A stretch of DNA of 64,000 nucleotides from Nocardioides mangrovi (lineage in GTDB: Bacteria > Actinomycetota > Actinomycetes > Propionibacteriales > Nocardioidaceae), in NCBI RefSeq assembly GCF_020073815.1, contig NZ_JAIQZJ010000016.1:62001-126000 (forward strand), in the 5' to 3' direction. This document shows, in pieces, positions 60,144-64,000 of this stretch. The translations under genes and the position numbers were made by a program. How positions within the stretch are numbered: the stretch's first letter is position 1; each line of letters begins with the position of its first letter. Below the pieces are notes generated by a model. That model ran no database searches and was not told the DNA's origin. It saw nothing but the letters and a program-made list of their open reading frames with translations.

Positions 60144-60305
60144 TCACCACCACTCGCTGTCGAGCTTGCCCTCCATCGCCCGCAGGTGGGTGCGCGAGCA
60201 CTCGTCGCAGTAGAGGCGCTGGCGACCACGCTCGACCGCGGTGGTCCACGTCAGCGTCTTCGCCTCGTCGGTCTCCTGCCGGCCACAGAAGTCGCAGGTC
60301 TGCAC
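60144..60305 (-). CDS. Small four-cysteine zinc-binding protein
   Basis: This 53-residue product starts at GTG 60305 and begins VQTCDFCGRQETDEAK; a second CxxC pair is in RLYCDECSRTHLRAME. The end is GKLDSEWW. The two knuckles would hold one zinc. It is transcribed convergently with the glycosidase gene, leaving a nine-base gap between stops. It looks like a conserved actinobacterial mini-protein, and no function is known to me. Confidence 0.75.
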   Translation of the reverse strand: MQTCDFCGRQETDEAKTLTWTTAVERGRQRLYCDECSRTHLRAMEGKLDSEWW

Positions 60306-60332
60306 GGGGCCAATCTAACCCCGGCGGGAACG

Positions 60333-60375
60333 CCGAGAGCCGGCCCCGACGACCTACGTCGGGACCGGCTCTCGG
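60333..60375 (-). terminator. Hairpin downstream of the small-protein pair
   Basis: A 19-base stem with one G-U-type mismatch (60333-60351 with 60357-60375) and a five-base loop lies 50 bases after the stop of the gene ending at 60425. It also precedes the zinc-protein gene on the same strand, so it separates the two transcripts. Confidence 0.75.
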
Positions 60376-60424
60376 TCTCAGTTGGAATGCTGTCACCCGC
60401 GATCAGGTGAGGTCTTCTGCTGTC

Positions 60425-60631
60425 CTACAGCACCCGGGCGAGGGCGAGCCGCGCCTGCAGGGCTGCCTGCTCCGCCTTGCGGCTGAGCCGGCGGGCACGG
60501 GCCAGCTGGTAGCCCTGCCGGAGCTGCTGCGCCTCTCCCAGGCGCTCGGACATTTGAGCGCGGGCCAGATTTTCGTGCATGAGATTCATGTCGGTGCGTC
60601 CGTTCGGGTTCGTGTTCACGGTGATGGTCAT
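60425..60631 (-). CDS. Small helical protein, paralogue A
   Basis: The 68-residue product may start at ATG 60631 or at the internal ATG 60589. From MNLMHENLARAQMSERL onward it aligns without gaps with the neighbouring 54-residue protein over its whole length, sharing HENLAR, RL.EAQQ, and ARLA.AR.L. It is predicted to be one or two long amphipathic helices with many arginines. No family is known to me. It lies downstream of whiB7 and its paralogue on the same strand and may belong to the same regulon. Confidence 0.7.
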   Translation of the reverse strand: MTITVNTNPNGRTDMNLMHENLARAQMSERLGEAQQLRQGYQLARARRLSRKAEQAALQARLALARVL

Positions 60632-60684
60632 GGGAGTCGGATCGACTTTCTTCGGTTCGGTGGTGCGCTAGCTCGACCGGGAGG

Positions 60685-60849
60685 TCACAGCGTCCGGGCG
60701 ATGGCGAGGCGGGCCTGCTGGGCGAGCTGCTCGGCACGGCGGCCGGTGCGGAGCGCGCGGGTCAGCTGGCGACCCGGACGGCACTGCTGTGCCTCCTCGA
60801 GCCGGGCGGCGACCTGGGTGCGAGCCAGGTTCTCGTGGATGTGCGTCAT
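60685..60849 (-). CDS. Small helical protein, paralogue B
   Basis: The 54-residue product begins MTHIHENLARTQVAARLEEA and ends LAQQARLAIARTL. It has AAAGGAA eight bases before ATG 60849. It is a clear tandem duplicate of the next gene downstream, with about half the residues identical. It starts 72 bases after the whiB7 stop, probably in one transcript. Charge and helicity suggest nucleic-acid, ribosome or membrane-surface contact, which is inference only. Confidence 0.75.
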   Translation of the reverse strand: MTHIHENLARTQVAARLEEAQQCRPGRQLTRALRTGRRAEQLAQQARLAIARTL

Positions 60850-60921
60850 GGCGATTCCTTTGACGTCGTTCTCGAAAAGAGGTGGTGGTGCGAGATGGTG
60901 CGGGGACGCTGACCGGTGGGA

Positions 60922-61251
60922 CTAGGCAGCGACTTCGTTCTTGCGGGGCCGGCCGCGTGGCCGCTTGCGCGGGATCACCACGCCCTGGAGGAAGAGCTGG
61001 CCTCCCCAGACGCCCCAGGGCTCCCGGCGCTCGAGCGCACCGTCGAGGCAGAGGGCCTGGACCGGGCAGTCCGAGCAGAGGCTCTTGGCGTGCTCCACGT
61101 CGGCGGGCGACTCGGCGAACCACAGCTCCGGGTTGTTGACCCGGCAGGGCAGCAGCTCGTCGTCGACCTGACCGGCCTGGTCGTGCAGCTGACCGAGGCT
61201 GACGGCCTCCGGCGCACTTCCATCGGTGCGGACGAGTTCACTGATGGTCAT
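60922..61251 (-). CDS. whiB7: WhiB7-type Fe-S transcription factor
   Basis: The 109-residue protein has four cysteines for the [4Fe-4S] cluster (C36, C59, C62, C68 in LCSDCPVQALC), the WhiB turn EPWGVWGGQ (78-85) and a C-terminal AT-hook RGRPRK (99-104), which is the hallmark of WhiB7. WhiB7 binds the principal sigma factor and turns on intrinsic antibiotic-resistance genes. A near-perfect AAGGAGGTG precedes ATG 61251. Upstream lie two mutually overlapping hairpins and an 85-codon ORF, consistent with attenuation known for whiB7 leaders in other Actinobacteria. Confidence 0.9.
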   Translation of the reverse strand: MTISELVRTDGSAPEAVSLGQLHDQAGQVDDELLPCRVNNPELWFAESPADVEHAKSLCSDCPVQALCLDGALERREPWGVWGGQLFLQGVVIPRKRPRGRPRKNEVAA

Positions 61252-61334
61252 GTTTCACCTCCTTCTTGTGACCTGATCGCGGTGGGTGGTGCGGTTCATC
61301 GGTCCGGGAAGACTTTGTGTCCGAGAAACACAAA

Positions 61335-61365
61335 GGCCGCGGATCCCGGTTCGGGTTCCGCGGCC
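61335..61365 (-). terminator. Attenuator-type terminator in the whiB7 leader
   Basis: GGCCGCGGA (61335-61343) pairs with 61357-61365, and an inner CCCG/CGGG stem extends it. On the minus strand it is followed by TTTGTGTTTC. It lies between the upstream ORF and whiB7, 84 bases before the whiB7 start. Confidence 0.8.
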
Positions 61366-61414
61366 TGGAGGCTGCCGGTGGCTGTTGGTTCTCAACAGCT
61401 TGGCGGTCTCCAGG
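61364..61414 (-). promoter_or_regulatory. Alternative hairpin overlapping the upstream ORF end
   Basis: CCTGGAG (61364-61370) pairs with CTCCAGG (61408-61414), with a further GCTGTTG/CAACAGC stem (61381-61387 with 61393-61399). It contains the last codons and stop of the upstream ORF and shares two bases with the terminator stem, so a translating or stalled ribosome could decide which forms. Confidence 0.55.
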
Positions 61415-61649
61415 CGGTGGTACCCGGGAAGTAGGACTGGACGAGGCCCAGGTGTCCATCGATGCCGGAACCGACGATCGCCTTGCGCTCGCGCACGAGC
61501 GTGGCAGTGGCCGGGGCGGCAGCGGACACAGCGGTCCCCTGGACAGCGGCACGACGGGAAGCCGTGGTCACGCCGAAGGCGCAGCCGGTCGTGGGCATGC
61601 CGAAGTCGGACGGGGTCTCAGCCGTCATCCAGATCTGGTTGCTGTTCAC
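61392..61649 (-). CDS. Upstream ORF in the whiB7 leader
   Basis: An 85-codon frame starts at GTG 61649, eight bases after AAGGAGG, and ends at TGA 61392 inside a hairpin loop. The product begins NSNQIWMTAETPSDFGM, contains an alanine-rich middle and ends FPGTTAWRPPSC. It shows no known domain. Its excellent ribosome site, and its position before the whiB7 attenuator, suggest that its translation is sensed. It is longer than the short leader peptides described for whiB7, so an independent protein is also possible. Confidence 0.6.
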   Translation of the reverse strand: MNSNQIWMTAETPSDFGMPTTGCAFGVTTASRRAAVQGTAVSAAAPATATLVRERKAIVGSGIDGHLGLVQSYFPGTTAWRPPSC

Positions 61650-61817
61650 GAGGGCCACCTCCTTCGGTGAGTTCATGCGCCGACCTTGCCAGGGCCGTGG
61701 TGCGCTGTTACGGGCGAATGCTGAGAAAACTATCGTCTCCGGTGAGTAATGGGCAAACGATTTACTGCCCATTTCTCAGAAAGTTTCTGCCACCCCGGGT
61801 CGCGGGGCCGGCGGGGC

Positions 61818-63848
61818 TCAGCTGACGACGCCGAGGACGTCCTCGCCGTAGCGCTCGAGCTTGGAGCGACCGATGCCGTTGATGCGCAGGAGCGCCTCCG
61901 GCGTGGTCGGCTTGTGCTCGGCGATCAGCTGGAGCGTGGCGTCGGTGAACACCACGAACGCCGGGACGCTCTCCTCGCTCGCGCGCTCCTTGCGCCACTC
62001 GCGCAGCCGCTCGAAGAGCTCCTCGTCGTACGACGCCGGGCAGTCGACGCAGCGGCCGCGCTTCTTCTCCGCGCCCGTCATCAGCGGACGGCCGCACTCA
62101 CGGCAGCCCGCGATCTTGCGGTGGCGCGGCTGGTCGCGCTGGGCGCGTGCCTCGTCGGGCAGGAGCGGGTCGAGGAAGCGGGACGGCTTGCGCGACGCGC
62201 GGCCGCCGGGGTTGCGGGCGGCCGACCAGGACAGCGCGAGGTCGATGCGGGCGCGGGTCATGCCGACGTAGAGGAGCCGGCGCTCCTCCTCGATCGCGGC
62301 CGGGCTCTCGGCGTAGGTGATCGGGAGGGTGCCGTCCTGGAGGCCGCAGAGGAAGACGGAGTCCCACTCGAGGCCCTTGGCGGCGTGGAAGGTCGCGAGG
62401 GTGACGCCGTCGGCGGCCGGCGCGTGCTGCTCGGAGGCACGTCGGTCGAGGTCGTCGACGAAGGCGTTGAGGTCGGCGCCGTCCGTGGCGGCGAAGTCGG
62501 TCGCCTGGGCGACGAGCGCCTCCCACGACTCCCACCTGTCCCGGGTCTGGCCGCGGGTCGTCGGCATCTCGGCCGTCCAGCCCATCCCGGCCAGCACCCC
62601 GCGGACGACCTCGACCATCGGGGTCCCGTCGGCCTCTCCGGAGCGGGCCGCGCCGCGCAGGCGGGTGACGGCCTCGCGCACCTCGGGACGGTCGAAGAAC
62701 CGGGCGGCGCCGCGCACGACGTACGGGAGGCCGCGGGCGGCGAGCGCCTCCTCGAACGTCTCGGACTGGGCGTTGATGCGGAAGAGGATCGCGACCTCGC
62801 CGAGCGAGCGCCCCGCGTCGCGCAGGCGGAGGACCTGGGCGGCGACCGCCTCGGCCTCCTCGACCTCGTCGGGGCGGGGTGTGTAGCTGACGGTCGGGCC
62901 GGAGGGGCGCTGGGCGCGCAGCTCGACGCCCTGGCTGATGGTGCCCGCGAGGAGCGTGTTGGCGGCGTCGACGACCTCGGGCGTGGAGCGGTAGTTGCGG
63001 ACCAGGTCGATGGAGGTGGTGCCGGGGAACTTGGCCGGGAAGTCGCGCAGGTAGGTCGCGTCGGCGCCGGCGAAGGAGTAGATGGTCTGCGCCGGGTCGC
63101 CGACCACGCAGATCTCGTCCCGGCCGCCCAGCCACAGGTCGAGGAGGGCCGACTGGATGGGCGAGACGTCCTGGAACTCGTCGACGACGAACCATTTGTA
63201 CTGCTGGCGGATCTGCGCGGCGACCCGTGGGTCCTCGTCGAGGAGTCCGGCGGTCAGCAGCAGGACGTCCTCCATGTCCATCCGGCCCTGGCCGCGCTTG
63301 ACCTCCTCGTACGACGCGAAGACCCGCGCCACGGTCTCGTGGTCCTGCCCGGACACCGACCGCCCGCGACCCCGGGCGATCCGGGCGTAGTCGTCGGGGT
63401 GGACGTTGCTGACCTTGGCCCACTCGACCTCCGAGGCCAGGTCGCGCAGCAGCGCCTGGTCGGCCTGGAGCCGCTGCCGCCGGGCGGCGGAGGCGAGCAG
63501 GCCGATCTTGGACTCGGTGAGCGTCGGCAGCTCGGTGCCGTGCACGCGCGGCCAGAAGTAGCGCAGCTGGCGCAACGCGGCCGAGTGGAACGTGCGCGCC
63601 TGGACCCCGCCCGCGCCGAGGACCCGCAGGCGGCCCCTCATCTCACCGGCGGCGCGGGTGGTGAAGGTGACGGCCAGGACCTCGGTCGGGGCGTAGACGC
63701 CGGTGGCCACGCCGTGCGCGATCCGGTGGGTGATCGCCCGGGTCTTGCCGGTGCCGGCGCCGGCCAGCACCCGCACCGGACCCCGCAGCGCCTCCGCGAC
63801 CCGGCGCTGCTCCGGGTCGAGCGCGGCGAGCAGGTCGGGACCGGGCAT
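61818..63848 (-). CDS. uvrD2: UvrD2-type superfamily 1 DNA helicase
   Basis: The 676-residue helicase has Walker A (LAGAGTGKTRAI), Walker B VVDEFQDVSP, GDPAQTIYSF, LVRNYRSTPEVV, and TFHAAKGLEWDSVF followed by LLYVGMTRAR, the full SF1A set. A four-cysteine segment (GCRECGRPL and GRCVDCPASY) and a C-terminal HRDC domain (VFTDATLQLIAEHKPTTPEALLRINGIG) mark the actinobacterial UvrD2 group. It unwinds DNA in repair and may be essential. ATG 63848 fits the family start; GTG 63899 would add 17 residues. It is divergent from the mycoredoxin gene. Confidence 0.92.
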   Translation of the reverse strand: MPGPDLLAALDPEQRRVAEALRGPVRVLAGAGTGKTRAITHRIAHGVATGVYAPTEVLAVTFTTRAAGEMRGRLRVLGAGGVQARTFHSAALRQLRYFWPRVHGTELPTLTESKIGLLASAARRQRLQADQALLRDLASEVEWAKVSNVHPDDYARIARGRGRSVSGQDHETVARVFASYEEVKRGQGRMDMEDVLLLTAGLLDEDPRVAAQIRQQYKWFVVDEFQDVSPIQSALLDLWLGGRDEICVVGDPAQTIYSFAGADATYLRDFPAKFPGTTSIDLVRNYRSTPEVVDAANTLLAGTISQGVELRAQRPSGPTVSYTPRPDEVEEAEAVAAQVLRLRDAGRSLGEVAILFRINAQSETFEEALAARGLPYVVRGAARFFDRPEVREAVTRLRGAARSGEADGTPMVEVVRGVLAGMGWTAEMPTTRGQTRDRWESWEALVAQATDFAATDGADLNAFVDDLDRRASEQHAPAADGVTLATFHAAKGLEWDSVFLCGLQDGTLPITYAESPAAIEEERRLLYVGMTRARIDLALSWSAARNPGGRASRKPSRFLDPLLPDEARAQRDQPRHRKIAGCRECGRPLMTGAEKKRGRCVDCPASYDEELFERLREWRKERASEESVPAFVVFTDATLQLIAEHKPTTPEALLRINGIGRSKLERYGEDVLGVVS

Positions 63849-63928
63849 GCGGGGGAACAACTCCTGGGGTCGGATGGTTGGATCCGGTGGACGATCCACA
63901 CCCTAGACGCCGGAGGCGACAGTCCGAG

Positions 63929-64000
63929 ATGAGCGGTTCCTTCACCATGTACACCACCCCCTGGTGCGGCTACTGCCACCGGCTGAAGAGCCAGCTGGAC
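63929..64000 (+). CDS. mrx1: Mycoredoxin, N-terminal fragment
   Basis: The 24 visible codons from ATG 63929 read MSGSFTMYTTPWCGYCHRLK and continue to the window edge. The CGYC redox motif after a first strand is typical of Mrx1, the glutaredoxin-like protein that reduces mycothiol-mixed disulphides. The rest lies outside the window. It shares an 80-base divergent control region with uvrD2, a common actinobacterial pairing. Confidence 0.85.
   Translation, partial: MSGSFTMYTTPWCGYCHRLKSQLD

Noticed and set aside
1..64000. CRISPR array or insertion sequence
   Set aside because: No regularly spaced direct repeats with unique spacers, no cas genes and no transposase motif were seen.

Overview
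The window is very high-GC chromosomal DNA from an actinobacterium, most likely a Nocardioides-type member of the Propionibacteriales. The pointers are WhiB and PPA1309 proteins, UPF0182, mycoredoxin, UvrD2, a BTAD regulator and many GTG starts. Genus is an inference from gene content, not from a marker gene.

Layout. 1-13 kb is ordinary chromosome: the end of an ABC-2 permease with a MerR regulator, an L-2-hydroxyglutarate oxidase, a CPA1 antiporter, a PGRP-type amidase, a BTAD regulator beside a chagasin-like protein, an intradiol dioxygenase and a secreted subtilase-fold protein. 13-21 kb looks like a stress or signalling block: PRC-barrel and HesB-like proteins, a STAS protein coupled to a degenerate anti-sigma-type ATPase, a GerMN lipoprotein/histidine kinase/response regulator operon, a small membrane protein and pyruvate phosphate dikinase. 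A two-part promoter-like motif with identical spacing precedes both the STAS gene and the small membrane protein. 21-27.6 kb holds a uracil-DNA glycosylase-like protein, an amidohydrolase, an S41 peptidase and a divergent TetR/aldo-keto reductase pair.

27.7-42.0 kb is an integrated mobile island of about 14.3 kb. It sits in an initiator tRNA-fMet gene and is bounded by a 35-bp direct repeat of the tRNA 3' end, with a tyrosine recombinase beside the intact tRNA. Inside are three modules. The first is a left cassette with a helical helper protein, a von Willebrand-type lipoprotein, a four-TM protein and a mini zinc ribbon, closed by a strong terminator. The second is a pair of membrane-anchored sensor-like proteins. 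The third is a three-gene minus-strand operon: a DNA methyltransferase, a protein with two GHKL ATPase domains, and a receiver-like protein with a large insertion. This operon is the best candidate for an undescribed system, probably a phosphorelay-type genome-defence module. No conjugation or replication genes were recognised in the island.

42-64 kb returns to chromosome: UPF0182, PPA1309, a PDZ/Lon protease, MoaE, a DUF2342 metalloprotease, NUDIX, a YgjP-like protein, a PHP protein, an enoyl-CoA hydratase, a lone TOMM ThiF-like protein, a TetR-controlled sugar ABC importer with a GH3 glycosidase, then WhiB7 with an attenuator-like leader and two tandem paralogous small proteins, UvrD2 and the start of a mycoredoxin. 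Two homopolymer C tracts lie between the sugar-binding protein and the permeases. No CRISPR array or rRNA gene was seen.
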